Source: UBA993 sp964485855 (GTDB taxonomy: Bacteria; Bacillota; Dethiobacteria; DTU022). From it: 58,351 nt of DNA. Within the stretch, counting starts at the first letter, position 1; the number at the start of each line of letters is the position of its first letter. The stretch lies in contig CAZAKI010000009.1 of assembly GCA_964485855.1 (NCBI GenBank), positions 1-58,351 on the forward strand. The letters run 5' to 3'. The notes under the pieces are model-generated. The model was not told where the DNA came from, did no database searches, and saw only the letters and a list, made by a program, of their open reading frames with translations. Below are positions 30,708 to 40,103 of the stretch, piece after piece. The position numbers were made by a program, and so were the translations under genes.

Positions 30708-31157
30708 ATGGAACATGCAAAATTCGCAGGACATCGTTGGACAGATCAAGATGATAAAGATAAAGTCGCCCTGTATCATGTGGGAGCTGTAACGCTCGGC
30801 GTACCCTATGTGATTGATTATGACGGTACGTATGGCGAGTGTGCTATTGCCCCAGCCACAGAGGCAAGCATGAACAACAACAGAGTGGTAGTCGCCCTTG
30901 AAACGAGCGGTGCTGGCAAAATATCGAAGTTTCAGGAAATGGGTATAGTTGCACAGGCTTACGCTTATACCTGTGCAGTAGACGACCAGCTCGAATTGTT
31001 AAACACGGGAACGTATTTTGTCTGCAACGGCACATCTGAATCTACAACGAGAAACATTAAGAGCTGTGCGATAGCAATGGAAGCTAACGCAGCGGCAGCG
31101 GCAGCGCTTATAAAGGTTTTGCTCTATCGGGAACCTTGTCAGATAGCTGCTTCATAA
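30708..31157 (+). CDS. putative capsid decoration protein
   Basis: 149 residues, RBS AAAGGAGG. Beta-rich, small, Ala-rich C-terminus. Position right after the major capsid gene and size fit head-decoration or stabilising (cement) proteins. No signal peptide, unlike the gene that follows. Moderate confidence. Confidence 0.6.
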   Translation: MEHAKFAGHRWTDQDDKDKVALYHVGAVTLGVPYVIDYDGTYGECAIAPATEASMNNNRVVVALETSGAGKISKFQEMGIVAQAYAYTCAVDDQLELLNTGTYFVCNGTSESTTRNIKSCAIAMEANAAAAAALIKVLLYREPCQIAAS

Positions 31158-31168
31158 TAATCAAAATC

Positions 31169-31201
31169 GTAACAGGCAGGTTTTAAATGCTTGCCTGTTA
31201 C
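31169..31201 (+). terminator. 10-bp hairpin after capsid genes
   Basis: GTAACAGGCA (31169-31178) pairs perfectly with TGCCTGTTAC (31192-31201) across a 13-base loop. No long T-run follows, so it may be a weak terminator, an attenuator or an mRNA-stabilising structure. Confidence 0.6.
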
Positions 31202-31222
31202 TTAAATAAGGAGTATCTGATT

Positions 31223-32302
31223 ATGAAGAGATTTCTTCCAATCATCTTTATTCTTATGATTACGATCCCTCTGTTTGCCCAACATCCAGCTTCAGTTCGG
31301 CAATATGTCGGATGGATGGATGCAGCGAAGTTGACCGCAAGTGATTTTCAAGGGATGCAATTGCCGAAGATCGGGGGCACATGGTTTTGGGTTGACCCTG
31401 CCAATGGTACTGATTCTTCTACTTTGGATGGCAAATGCCATGATAATGCGTTCGCGAGCCTGACTTATGGTTATAATGCTTGTACTTCGGGTGCTGGTGA
31501 TGGTATCATATTGGTTTCTGGCGCTGTTTCGGGTTCCAGTAATTCATCGACAATGACGACACGAATAGCATGGGCCAAATATGGCATTACCGTTATTGGT
31601 CTTGCAGCTCCCAATGCTTATTTCGGCAGAGCGCGCGTAACGCACACGAGTGCTGCGGATTCACTGGTTACCCTTATCTATTTGACGGGCCAGAACAACA
31701 CGTTTATCAATATTGATTTCTATAACAGCCCTGAAAACGACGGTGATCCTGTGAGTGCCACTGCTAAAGTGTCGGCCGTTCAGTTATCCGGCCCAAGGAA
31801 TGCGTTTATAAACTGTCATTTCAACTGTTCTCCGCAGTCTGCCAATGCCTATAAGTCTGACTTAGAGATCAGGGTCAGTGGTGATGAAACCGTTTTCAAC
31901 AACTGTTTTTTCGGGTCGAGTTCTTATGATGCTGGGGACAATGCAGCTTGCTGGATTCATCTCTCGGGTGCAACGGCACAGAATTTCTTTACTGATTGCA
32001 CCTTTCTACAGCAAGTGTCCGCCGGTACTGCATTCGGCGGGTTTGAGACTTCCGGCGCTGCTACTCTGAACGGCATTGATATTTTCAAGAGATGCGTTTT
32101 TGCGGTATGGAGAGCCAATACTCATGCCAATATCTGTGCCTCCTGGTTTATCGGAACAAAGCCCAATACGGGCAATATCGGTATGCTGGATTGCCTTACG
32201 GTCGGTTTTACCAAGATCGATGCAGAGGCTGATAATGATGTTGTCTGGTCGAACCAGCCGGCGGCAGCCGCGGGTGGTGGGATTGGTGTCGCAACTTACT
32301 AA
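31223..32302 (+). CDS. exported beta-helix-like structural protein
   Basis: 359 residues from ATG 31223 with AAGGAGTATCTG upstream. Residues 1-19 are a Sec signal (MKRFLPIIFILMITIPLFA) with Gln next. The mature part is Gly/Asn/Ser-rich with repeating strands and an NTFINIDFYNS-type motif, typical of right-handed parallel beta-helix proteins. Located between capsid decoration and adaptor genes. It is flanked on both sides by strong hairpins, making it look like an independent cassette. May be a virion spike exported by the host before assembly, or a secreted enzyme. Confidence 0.7.
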   Translation: MKRFLPIIFILMITIPLFAQHPASVRQYVGWMDAAKLTASDFQGMQLPKIGGTWFWVDPANGTDSSTLDGKCHDNAFASLTYGYNACTSGAGDGIILVSGAVSGSSNSSTMTTRIAWAKYGITVIGLAAPNAYFGRARVTHTSAADSLVTLIYLTGQNNTFINIDFYNSPENDGDPVSATAKVSAVQLSGPRNAFINCHFNCSPQSANAYKSDLEIRVSGDETVFNNCFFGSSSYDAGDNAACWIHLSGATAQNFFTDCTFLQQVSAGTAFGGFETSGAATLNGIDIFKRCVFAVWRANTHANICASWFIGTKPNTGNIGMLDCLTVGFTKIDAEADNDVVWSNQPAAAAGGGIGVATY

Positions 32303-32310
32303 GAGAAAAA

Positions 32311-32340
32311 TATGGCAGGAGCTTAACGGTTCCTGCCATA
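32311..32340 (+). terminator. 10-bp hairpin after the beta-helix gene
   Basis: TATGGCAGGA (32311-32320) pairs perfectly with TCCTGCCATA (32331-32340), loop GCTTAACGGT. A few bases after the gene's stop codon. No U-tract follows. Confidence 0.6.
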
Positions 32341-32358
32341 AAGTTAAGGGTAATCTTA

Positions 32359-33021
32359 ATGACTTTTGCAACATTAAAAAACAACGTTACGAGAAAAACG
32401 GGTGTGTTGGGTTATGACTTTATTAGTCTGCTTCGGGAAGCTGAGAATGAATTCATTGAAAAGACCCATTGCCTTTGGAAACATGATAAAGTAAGCACGG
32501 AAGACCTTAACGAAGGTACTCTTTCGGACACCTATGATCTCCCGACGGGATTTACTGGCTATGAATTTATCAAGCTTGAGTGGGAAGGGAATAAAATAGA
32601 ACCCGTTCATGAAAAAAGTGGAGTTGAAATTTATCGTTCATCTGGTGTGTTGAAAACCGGAATACCGGCAGCTTACCAGATTGAAGGAACTACATATAGA
32701 TTGATCCCCAAGCCATCGAGTCATGGTTATATGGGGCGATGGTATCACTATTATCAAACTGCTACTGCGGACAGCCCGATCATTCCTGTAGTTGAACACA
32801 GGAGTTTAGCTTATTATGTCATTTTTACAGTATTTGAAATGGAAAAAAAATATGATCAGGCTACCATTTATGAAAACAGATGGGAAAAAGAAATTCAAGC
32901 AGCAACAAAGAAATATAACATCATGAAAGCAAATCAGAAAATTGTTGAGGATGTTTTGGGCCGCACTGAAGAGGAAATGTTTTATAACGTCGATAACATT
33001 GAAGGTTATTTTTCAGAATAA
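32359..33021 (+). CDS. head-tail adaptor-like protein
   Basis: 220 residues, ATG without strong RBS. NEFIEKTHCLWKHDK and the later LAYYVIFTVFEMEKKYDQA resemble podovirus head-completion/adaptor proteins, helical with Trp and Tyr. Cytoplasmic, no signal. Together with the gene at 44331 (same general build) it is a candidate ring on the portal. Confidence 0.65.
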   Translation: MTFATLKNNVTRKTGVLGYDFISLLREAENEFIEKTHCLWKHDKVSTEDLNEGTLSDTYDLPTGFTGYEFIKLEWEGNKIEPVHEKSGVEIYRSSGVLKTGIPAAYQIEGTTYRLIPKPSSHGYMGRWYHYYQTATADSPIIPVVEHRSLAYYVIFTVFEMEKKYDQATIYENRWEKEIQAATKKYNIMKANQKIVEDVLGRTEEEMFYNVDNIEGYFSE

Positions 33022-33033
33022 GGAGATTTGAAG

Positions 33034-33522
33034 ATGAGAAACTATGTGGTTGTGTTATTCATGATAATAGCAATGCCTTTATTGGGACAGAATTTCGTGG
33101 ATTGTCCTCAATACATGGTGATGGATACGCTGTTTACCCAAACCAGGGTAGTTCGGGATTTCTATTTCAACATGAACAATGACTCGACTTCGCTGAACCG
33201 GCATATAGGGCCGGTAGATTATTCTATTCTTGCCAAGGTTGGGTCTGCGACGGACACATTGACTGTTGAAGCCTATGGGATAACAAGAAAATTACTTACC
33301 GGATTGACAAATTATCGCACAGAGTATGCCGATTCTGTAAGAGTGGCAACAATCTCGCTGACGACTGCTTATGCTTTTAACACTTATCCCATTGATCCTT
33401 TATTTGTCAATTTCAGAGTATACGACGGCATTCGGATAGTTCTGAAGAAGGGCGGTTCAGACGATGATGAGGACACCTCTTATCACAACATCCGTATTTG
33501 GCCACAGGGGAATCAAAGATGA
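33034..33522 (+). CDS. exported structural-region protein
   Basis: 162 residues; start at ATG 33034 (AAGGAG upstream; a TTG at 33028 is possible). Sec signal through residue 17 (FMIIAMPLLG) with Gln next. Mature part beta-rich and Asp-rich near the end. Overlaps the next signal-peptide gene by ATGA. Unknown. Confidence 0.6.
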   Translation: MRNYVVVLFMIIAMPLLGQNFVDCPQYMVMDTLFTQTRVVRDFYFNMNNDSTSLNRHIGPVDYSILAKVGSATDTLTVEAYGITRKLLTGLTNYRTEYADSVRVATISLTTAYAFNTYPIDPLFVNFRVYDGIRIVLKKGGSDDDEDTSYHNIRIWPQGNQR

Positions 33523-33857
33523 AAAGAATTCTATGTCTTGTTCTTTTAATAGCCATACCTCTGTTCGGTCAGGGGAAGAAAAAGGTCTATTTCGTGGTGG
33601 AATTCAGTTGTATGGAGATTAACGGAGAGGAGTATCATGGCACACCCAGGGGGAACAGGCATGAGTCTGATGCGAAAATTACTTATGAATTTGATGAACC
33701 CATTTTTATGGTCAGTCTTAGCGATACCACTGTTTATTCCAAAGCAAAAAAAGCAGTTATAACATATTGGAAAAATGATAAATGGCACACGAAGAACGTT
33801 ATGGGGAAAATCAAGAAGGGAATTAAGAGATCATCGAGAATTAAAGAAGACAAATAA
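33519..33857 (+). CDS. exported small protein
   Basis: 112 residues. Signal MKRILCLVLLIAIPLFG, Gln at +1, then VYFVVEFSCMEINGEEYHG and a basic tail. No domain recognised. Its stop codon lies inside the left copy of a 21-bp inverted repeat, so its C-terminus may have been altered by that element. Confidence 0.6.
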   Translation: MKRILCLVLLIAIPLFGQGKKKVYFVVEFSCMEINGEEYHGTPRGNRHESDAKITYEFDEPIFMVSLSDTTVYSKAKKAVITYWKNDKWHTKNVMGKIKKGIKRSSRIKEDK

Positions 33858-33873
33858 TTATGTACTTGACAAA
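33853..33873 (+). mobile_element. left terminal inverted repeat, 21 bp
   Basis: AATAATTATGTACTTGACAA plus A. Exact reverse complement of 34377-34397. Together they bound a 545-bp segment holding one gene. Confidence 0.75.
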
Positions 33874-33896
33874 TCCATAACAGGAGGACACCTATC

Positions 33897-34364
33897 ATGT
33901 CTGAAAAAAAAGTATCAGCAGAAAACCCCGTGGAATATGTCGTGGATGGAAAAAAGCATTTTCGTGAAATGTTTGAAAGAGACCACAAGGTCAAATTGGT
34001 AGACAAGAGGTTTGTCGAGACCGCATATCCAGAATTTTACAAATGGATACAAAATATCAGTTGGAGAAATGGCAAATCTATTATTTATGGCATTAATGAT
34101 CAAGGTACAAAAGAAGAACGACTACGTGTTTTCTTATATACTCATTGCAGTCGATACAATATTTGTATCAGAAAACCAAATAACGACAAAGGCTATATAG
34201 GGTGTACTGTAAGCAATCGCATGGAACGACCAGGGGAAACATGGAAAAGGGGCCGAGATTTACCCGATGGGCCTTTTGAACAATCTACAATGCTTAAAAT
34301 TATTTATGGTATCATAGCCTATGAACTAAAATCTGTTCCCAATTATTATTTAACAACGGAATAA
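33897..34364 (+). CDS. phage protein carried between inverted repeats
   Basis: 155 residues, RBS CAGGAGGACACC. SRYNICIRKPNNDKGYIGCT then RPGETWKRGRDLPDGPF and LKIIYGIIAYEL match a phage family of unknown function known to me by the GYxGCTxSxR...GEDWxRGNDLPDG pattern. No signal peptide, in contrast with the flanking genes. Bounded by perfect 21-bp inverted repeats, so it may be cargo of a transposable or recombining unit. Confidence 0.7.
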   Translation: MSEKKVSAENPVEYVVDGKKHFREMFERDHKVKLVDKRFVETAYPEFYKWIQNISWRNGKSIIYGINDQGTKEERLRVFLYTHCSRYNICIRKPNNDKGYIGCTVSNRMERPGETWKRGRDLPDGPFEQSTMLKIIYGIIAYELKSVPNYYLTTE

Positions 34365-34376
34365 AAAACAAGGTGG

Positions 34377-34397
34377 TTTGTCAAGTACATAATTATT
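34377..34397 (+). mobile_element. right terminal inverted repeat, 21 bp
   Basis: Exact reverse complement of 33853-33873, ending 12 bases before the fibre start codon. The inner flank matches with a one-base gap. No obvious target-site duplication seen. Confidence 0.75.
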
Positions 34398-34409
34398 AAA
34401 GGAAAAGCC

Positions 34410-37400
34410 ATGAAGAAGATATTCATTTTTTTAGCAATCCTTATCCTTTTGTTCGGTCAGTCGGCCATGGGTCAGGGAAGACTTGGGAATAAGTTTGTCT
34501 ATGCCACGAACGACACGATATGGATAAAGGGATTTGGTTATATCGTGGGGATAGATAGCCTTCATGTGGCCGATCTTTACGCTGTTTTACTTCAAGTAGA
34601 TAGCCTTCATGCGACCGAACTTACGGCCGACAGTGTGACGATCAATGAATACTATTATCAGATTGAAATCGGAATAGTCGATTCAGCGACGGCCTGGGTT
34701 GCGGACAATGATACGATTAGGATTGATGCTTCGAGGTCAAAATATTTTATCGAAATAAAAGATGAGGGAACTCAGGCATTTTGGGTGGATACATCTGGAG
34801 GGGTCTACACGCTTCAGACAGTTACTATTGGTGATACCACGACGGGCGACCATGATGCAATTCTCTATTTTGCCGATGATGGGAGTTTTACGGCTGAAAG
34901 CTTCAAGTGGGACGACGGGAATAGTAGATTTGAACTATCTAATAATTTTTATGTAGATGGTGATTTAGAAGCTAACGGGAATGCAACTGCCGATACTGTT
35001 TTATCAGATTATTTCTCCGATGCAGATGACACGACCCGGGTTGGAGATGTAATGAAAGGGAAGGGAGGTTCTATTGGGTTTAAAGGTTCTATTGAACCCG
35101 TTGATGATGGGAGTCATGATTCTGCACACCCCGATAAGAGATGGCAGGTTGTGTACAGTAAGAGATTCATGGTTACTGATGACTCCAAGGCAGACTCTTC
35201 TTATTGGTATGACGATGGAGACACGACTCGAATAGTATCAGATAACCCCATTAAGGTTGGAAATCAGTCTTTGATAATAAAGACAGACGGGAAAGTCCAG
35301 GCTACCGGAGATTTTTCTGCCAAGAGCTATGAAACGAATGTATCCGCGACCGAATTAGGCTATTTGTCCTCTGTAACCTCGGACGTGCAGACGCAGATTG
35401 ATTCCAAAGTTAACAAAGTAGATTCTACATCTCATGCAGTAAATCATTATATGACACGTTCTGCTGGTACGGACACGGCTTCTAATCATTGGACAGAAAT
35501 AAATAAAAAAGTAAACATTGCCGATTCAACCAGCCATGCTACAGGTCATGTGGCGACCCGAAGCGCGCTAACAGATTCGGCTTCTGCCTTACGAACTGCA
35601 CTTAGTGGGGTGAACACCTATTGGAGTCAGGATGACACGGCGACTTATGTTGCCGAGTCGTCTGAAGAGGTAGAATTTAGAAAAGATGGTCTCAATCATG
35701 GTATGACCGGTTTGAGTTCTTCTGATGCCTATGCTAATTTCAGTATTAATGATGGTAGCGATGGGGGGTTAAGATTAATTGGTCTTACTAAGGCAGCCGA
35801 TGTAGAAGGTCTATGGTTGGCTGGCGCATCTACCCAAGCCACGCCTACCGATTATGTTATGAAGTTTTCTGCTGGCGAAAAGACGGCTACAACATGGTCT
35901 CCCTTTGGTGCTGGAAAGAAGCTTTTCGGGTGGTATAATGACACACAATTGAGAATGAGCCTTTCCTCGTCCGGTAATTTAGCTCTTACTCTATATGGTA
36001 GTGCGAATGGTATATCTGTTGACGGAAACAAGACAACTGGCAATCTTGCAGAATTTATAAATGATGATGACGGTGTCGCTGGAGATAGTTCTTCCGTAGT
36101 AAATAAGTTGGGTCAATGGGTTAGTGGAGTACCAGTTGGAACCTCACCTTTCTCAATAACGTCTACCACAGTCAACACAAATTTAAACGCCGATCTATTG
36201 GATGGAGAGGAAGCAACTGCTTTTCAGGATGCTCATGCAGCCCTGGCGAGTATTGCAGGGTTGACAGAAGCAGACGTTTCTATCCTCGAAACGACAGCCG
36301 ACAACACCTATGGCGTTGTTACTTCGGGTGGGAATAATTATATCCTGGGCTCCAATTCCGATAACTCTGCTTTGGAATTTAAAACACCGGCAAATGTATT
36401 GACTCAAATCGGCGGGCAAGGATTAGACGCAAACTTAACATCACTCGCCGGACAATCTCACGCAGTCGGGGACTTGTTATATGCCACTGCCGCGGAGACT
36501 TATGGTAAACTTGCTGATGTGGCCGCCGGACAGCCTCTTTTAAGTGGTGGGGTTACAACGGCTCCTGCCTATGCCGGATATACATTCTCTGGAACCGCCG
36601 CGCAGACATATACTTTTCCAACTTCAACGGCCAGTTTGGCACCGCTTAACAGCCCACTGTTTACAACTCAAATTGCCATAGGCGACGCCGTTATAAATGA
36701 GGCTGAATTAGAGGTCATTGATGATTTGTCCACAACCAGAACACAACTTAATTATTTGAGTAATGCAACGGGTACGACGGGTACTGTTTCGACCAATATA
36801 GTATTTAGTACGGCTCCTGATTTTATCGGTCCAGTTGATATTAACACGTCTGGCAGTGCCCTTGGGTTAAAGATTGATGGTAACAAAACGACTGGCAATT
36901 TATTCCAAGCTATCAACGATGACGACGGCAACCCTGGGGATAGTAGTGTTGTCGTAACAGCGAAAGGTTGGCTTGGTGTTTGTACGGCAAACCCTGATTA
37001 TCCATTTCAGGTCATTGGTGCAGAGGTTGGTTTTGACCAGACAGTTAAGCATAATGGCGACCCCGATACGTACTTTGCATTTGCGAATGACCGATTTTAT
37101 CTAAAAACTGGCGACGTATTAATGTTCGATATGTTAGAGAATGACTCCCAAGACTACTTCGAGATTAATGGTAATGGAGGTGATGTGGATTTCCGTGTTC
37201 AATCAGCGAATGAAGATAGTGCGCTTATAGTAAATGCTTCTGATGGTGATGTTTTTATGCAAGGGCTTGACACGGGAACTGGACAAACATTGTATAGAGT
37301 AGCCAATACAGATGAAATTGTTGAGGATGCTTCCAGTAGAATCTATAAAAACAATATTAAGGGATGGAAGTTAGACCCAATCAAAATAAACATGCTTTGT

Positions 37401-37622
37401 CCCGTTGAATTTGACTGGAATGAAAAAAGTGCGGTCGCCGGAATGCACGATTATGGATTGGTTGCCGAGGACGTGGCTAGGGTGTTGCCAGAACTTATCA
37501 CAGCCTATGACAGTGAAGGAAATCCTAAAGACTGGCACCAGAAACGGATGATAACCTACTTGATTGGTGTCATTCAAGATCAACAGAAACGTATCGAAGC
37601 TCTTGAGGAGAAAATAAAATGA
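34410..37622 (+). CDS. exported tail fibre with S74 chaperone domain
   Basis: 1070 residues. N-terminal Sec-type signal (MKKIFIFLAILILLFG, Gln next, or MG then Gln after residue 21). The shaft has repeated units: DSLHVADLYAV/DSLHATELTAD, two VDSTSHAV/ADSTSHAT blocks, and two copies of DGNKTTGNL-INDDDG about 285 residues apart. C-terminal 96 residues (from about 975) have SRIYKNNIK, then PVEFDWNE, GLVAEDVARVLPEL and MITYLIGVIQDQQKRIEALE: the intramolecular chaperone/S74 self-cleaving domain, with the Ser-Lys pair (Ser976, Lys980). Trimeric host-recognition fibre. A signal peptide on such a protein is unusual. Confidence 0.85.
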   Translation: MKKIFIFLAILILLFGQSAMGQGRLGNKFVYATNDTIWIKGFGYIVGIDSLHVADLYAVLLQVDSLHATELTADSVTINEYYYQIEIGIVDSATAWVADNDTIRIDASRSKYFIEIKDEGTQAFWVDTSGGVYTLQTVTIGDTTTGDHDAILYFADDGSFTAESFKWDDGNSRFELSNNFYVDGDLEANGNATADTVLSDYFSDADDTTRVGDVMKGKGGSIGFKGSIEPVDDGSHDSAHPDKRWQVVYSKRFMVTDDSKADSSYWYDDGDTTRIVSDNPIKVGNQSLIIKTDGKVQATGDFSAKSYETNVSATELGYLSSVTSDVQTQIDSKVNKVDSTSHAVNHYMTRSAGTDTASNHWTEINKKVNIADSTSHATGHVATRSALTDSASALRTALSGVNTYWSQDDTATYVAESSEEVEFRKDGLNHGMTGLSSSDAYANFSINDGSDGGLRLIGLTKAADVEGLWLAGASTQATPTDYVMKFSAGEKTATTWSPFGAGKKLFGWYNDTQLRMSLSSSGNLALTLYGSANGISVDGNKTTGNLAEFINDDDGVAGDSSSVVNKLGQWVSGVPVGTSPFSITSTTVNTNLNADLLDGEEATAFQDAHAALASIAGLTEADVSILETTADNTYGVVTSGGNNYILGSNSDNSALEFKTPANVLTQIGGQGLDANLTSLAGQSHAVGDLLYATAAETYGKLADVAAGQPLLSGGVTTAPAYAGYTFSGTAAQTYTFPTSTASLAPLNSPLFTTQIAIGDAVINEAELEVIDDLSTTRTQLNYLSNATGTTGTVSTNIVFSTAPDFIGPVDINTSGSALGLKIDGNKTTGNLFQAINDDDGNPGDSSVVVTAKGWLGVCTANPDYPFQVIGAEVGFDQTVKHNGDPDTYFAFANDRFYLKTGDVLMFDMLENDSQDYFEINGNGGDVDFRVQSANEDSALIVNASDGDVFMQGLDTGTGQTLYRVANTDEIVEDASSRIYKNNIKGWKLDPIKINMLCPVEFDWNEKSAVAGMHDYGLVAEDVARVLPELITAYDSEGNPKDWHQKRMITYLIGVIQDQQKRIEALEEKIK

Positions 37623-39532
37623 AACGATTTGGAATATATATATTTACACTATTATTTGCCTCGATACTTTTTGGTCAATCATATAGAGGTAAAGAGACTA
37701 AATACGCCTATCAATATAATGCTTATTATACCGTAGACGGTTTCGATAGCCTCGGAGCTGCTTTGACGAAAGCTGCGTCCGATACTGCAACCCTACTCAT
37801 CCCCGATGTGATTGGTCTTTCAACCGACGATACGGTAGATGCTAATGTTACTTTGGATATCCCCATGGGTGGTAAAATCTCTCCGGGTAATGCCAAAACA
37901 CTGCATTTAGATAATTGCTACATCAATGCAGGAAGGTATCAGATATTTGGCCCCAATTTAACTATTACGGGCAAAATCAGCAATGAAGTGTGTTTCCCGG
38001 AATGGTGGGGAGTCGTTGGTGATGGGTCCACGGACAATGAGACCAATCATGAACGTGCAATAGATGCGAATATCTGCCGACACATGAGCTACAAGCCCTG
38101 GGTTACGTATATGATGAAGAAGATCACGTTTGATAGCAGTGGAGTGAAGTACGTGGGCCATTTTACGACATTGAAATGCGAATGTGATTCGGCTTATTCA
38201 ATCTATTTTTGCTTTATTAATGGCGATAGTTGTACGTTTGAGGGATTGACATGGGATGGGAATAGAAATCACCCAAAACACGATAAAACCAATTTTAATC
38301 TCATTCATGATGATGATGCAGCTGCGACACACTGCATTACTATGAAGAATTGTGCTTTCAAGGGTTCAGAGCATTATGGAATAAATATTGATAGTCCGTG
38401 GTACTGGTATTTTGAAAATTGTAGGTGGGACTCGATCGATTATGTGCATTTAAGGCTGCATTCAGGAAGGTCTAACAAAGTCATTGGATGTACTTTTACA
38501 TTGACAAGAGAGCAGGAAGTCAATTCAAGTGCAATCTTTATAGATACTTATTACAATAAGATTTCTAAGTCCTATTTCAAGAATATCCCTGACAATCTCG
38601 GCTATGATATTGCAGGAATAATTTTTAGTACAGATGGTTCTAATCCCTGTCAAGGAAATGTTGTTGAGGGCAATACATTTGAAGGGGATGGGAATATTGG
38701 CGGATCGCATGGGATTTCAGGTACAAACAGTACGACCATGAGAGGGAATTCTATATACGGGAACCATTTTAATAATTTAGATACTGGCATTGAAGCATAT
38801 TGGGATTGGGGGACGATTACAGTCAATACATTCTATGGGTGCAAAGATGCTATAATTAGCTCCGGTCCTGGAACGATCATATCATTCAATGTTTTGAAGG
38901 ATTCCAGATCAATCAGGCCAAATGGTGGAAAGTCTATTGTCTGGGGGAATCTGGCCTGGGGTGATTCTTATGGTATTCGGACATCAGCTGCTGATAATAT
39001 AATTGGTGGAAATTTACTTGGAGGGAGTTCTGTTTATGAAATCCGATTAGATGAAAGCGCTGATGATAACCTTATCGCTCTTAACTTTCTGCAAGATGTT
39101 GCATCGAGCAGTGGGTCATCATATCCCCATGTTATATACTTTTCCGGTGCTGGGGATGGAAATGTATTTACTAATAACATGGTTGGGAGTGACTCCAGTG
39201 ATGTCCCAACCAATTTTATAAAGGGAATCGCTGGGTCTGATAGTAATTATGTCAAAAATAATTATATAACAAATATATCCGGTGCTGTATTGAGTTCGCT
39301 GACGAATGCGGCGTCTGGAAGAGATTCATTTAGTGGTACGGCAGTAAAAGATACGGTTTTAATTCCAGGGGCAAAATCCACAGATAGTTATACCATCACG
39401 TTTCTTGGTTCTGCTGCCGACGCACAAGATGTTCCGAAGTGGGATGCAAGGAATGATTCGTTGATCGTTGTAAGACCTGCTGACGGAGCTTCTGGTGCAG
39501 AATATCGTTGGGAAAAAAGCAAGGAAGAATAG
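37619..39532 (+). CDS. exported beta-helix tailspike
   Basis: 637 residues. Sec signal (MKRFGIYIFTLLFASILFG, Gln next). Mature N-terminus, then VVGDGSTDNETNHERAIDA, the standard entry motif of phage tailspike beta-helices (pectate-lyase-like). Many NTF/NxF turns (GNTFEGDGNIGG) over residues 180-560. Likely a polysaccharide-binding or depolymerising spike. Overlaps the fibre gene by four bases (ATGA). Confidence 0.8.
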   Translation: MKRFGIYIFTLLFASILFGQSYRGKETKYAYQYNAYYTVDGFDSLGAALTKAASDTATLLIPDVIGLSTDDTVDANVTLDIPMGGKISPGNAKTLHLDNCYINAGRYQIFGPNLTITGKISNEVCFPEWWGVVGDGSTDNETNHERAIDANICRHMSYKPWVTYMMKKITFDSSGVKYVGHFTTLKCECDSAYSIYFCFINGDSCTFEGLTWDGNRNHPKHDKTNFNLIHDDDAAATHCITMKNCAFKGSEHYGINIDSPWYWYFENCRWDSIDYVHLRLHSGRSNKVIGCTFTLTREQEVNSSAIFIDTYYNKISKSYFKNIPDNLGYDIAGIIFSTDGSNPCQGNVVEGNTFEGDGNIGGSHGISGTNSTTMRGNSIYGNHFNNLDTGIEAYWDWGTITVNTFYGCKDAIISSGPGTIISFNVLKDSRSIRPNGGKSIVWGNLAWGDSYGIRTSAADNIIGGNLLGGSSVYEIRLDESADDNLIALNFLQDVASSSGSSYPHVIYFSGAGDGNVFTNNMVGSDSSDVPTNFIKGIAGSDSNYVKNNYITNISGAVLSSLTNAASGRDSFSGTAVKDTVLIPGAKSTDSYTITFLGSAADAQDVPKWDARNDSLIVVRPADGASGAEYRWEKSKEE

Positions 39533-39546
39533 CGGAGACTTAAATA

Positions 39547-40101
39547 ATGGCACGGCAAGTTATAAATAATAATGATTCTGGAGCGTCGGTACGGTCTAAA
39601 TTAAACAGCATGTTCGATGAGTTGTTCAATTACATGCTTGCCGGACTTACTTGGAAAGGCGTGTTGAACAACGGAGATATAGTCACGGGTAGCCCGAGTT
39701 CGGGAGATTTTTATTATATAAACGAAGCCGGAACTTACGGAGGGGTCGTCTGTGAGCAGTTTGACGCAATTTTATATAATGGTTCCACATGGCAGATATT
39801 AACAAATTTCGGAGGGGGAAGGCTCGTAGAGATTCAAGCTTATTCTTCGGGTACGCCGAGTCCTTCTCCGGCGCCCGATGATCCTCTTGATTTAAATACA
39901 GTAACACACACCCTTGCTAAAACTTATACAACGACACCAAAAGTAAGCATAATTTCCAAATGTGACTGGGCGTTCCACAGGCAATCGGTGACTCTTGTGG
40001 CGGGTACTGTGACTGTGGTGGTTGGTGTGGGGGCCTATGGGAGTGTGGCGGATACATCTAATTTAGATTATGAATTACAGGTATTTTCAAACAATATCTA
40101 A
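39547..40101 (+). CDS. fibre/spike-associated protein, no signal
   Basis: 184 residues. N-terminal INNNDSGASVRSKLNSMFDE and LTWKGVLNNGDIVTGSPSSG match short segments found in phage fibre and spike proteins. C-terminal half beta-rich. Could be a fibre tip or attachment protein. No signal peptide, unlike its neighbours. Confidence 0.6.
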   Translation: MARQVINNNDSGASVRSKLNSMFDELFNYMLAGLTWKGVLNNGDIVTGSPSSGDFYYINEAGTYGGVVCEQFDAILYNGSTWQILTNFGGGRLVEIQAYSSGTPSPSPAPDDPLDLNTVTHTLAKTYTTTPKVSIISKCDWAFHRQSVTLVAGTVTVVVGVGAYGSVADTSNLDYELQVFSNNI

Positions 40102-40103
40102 AG

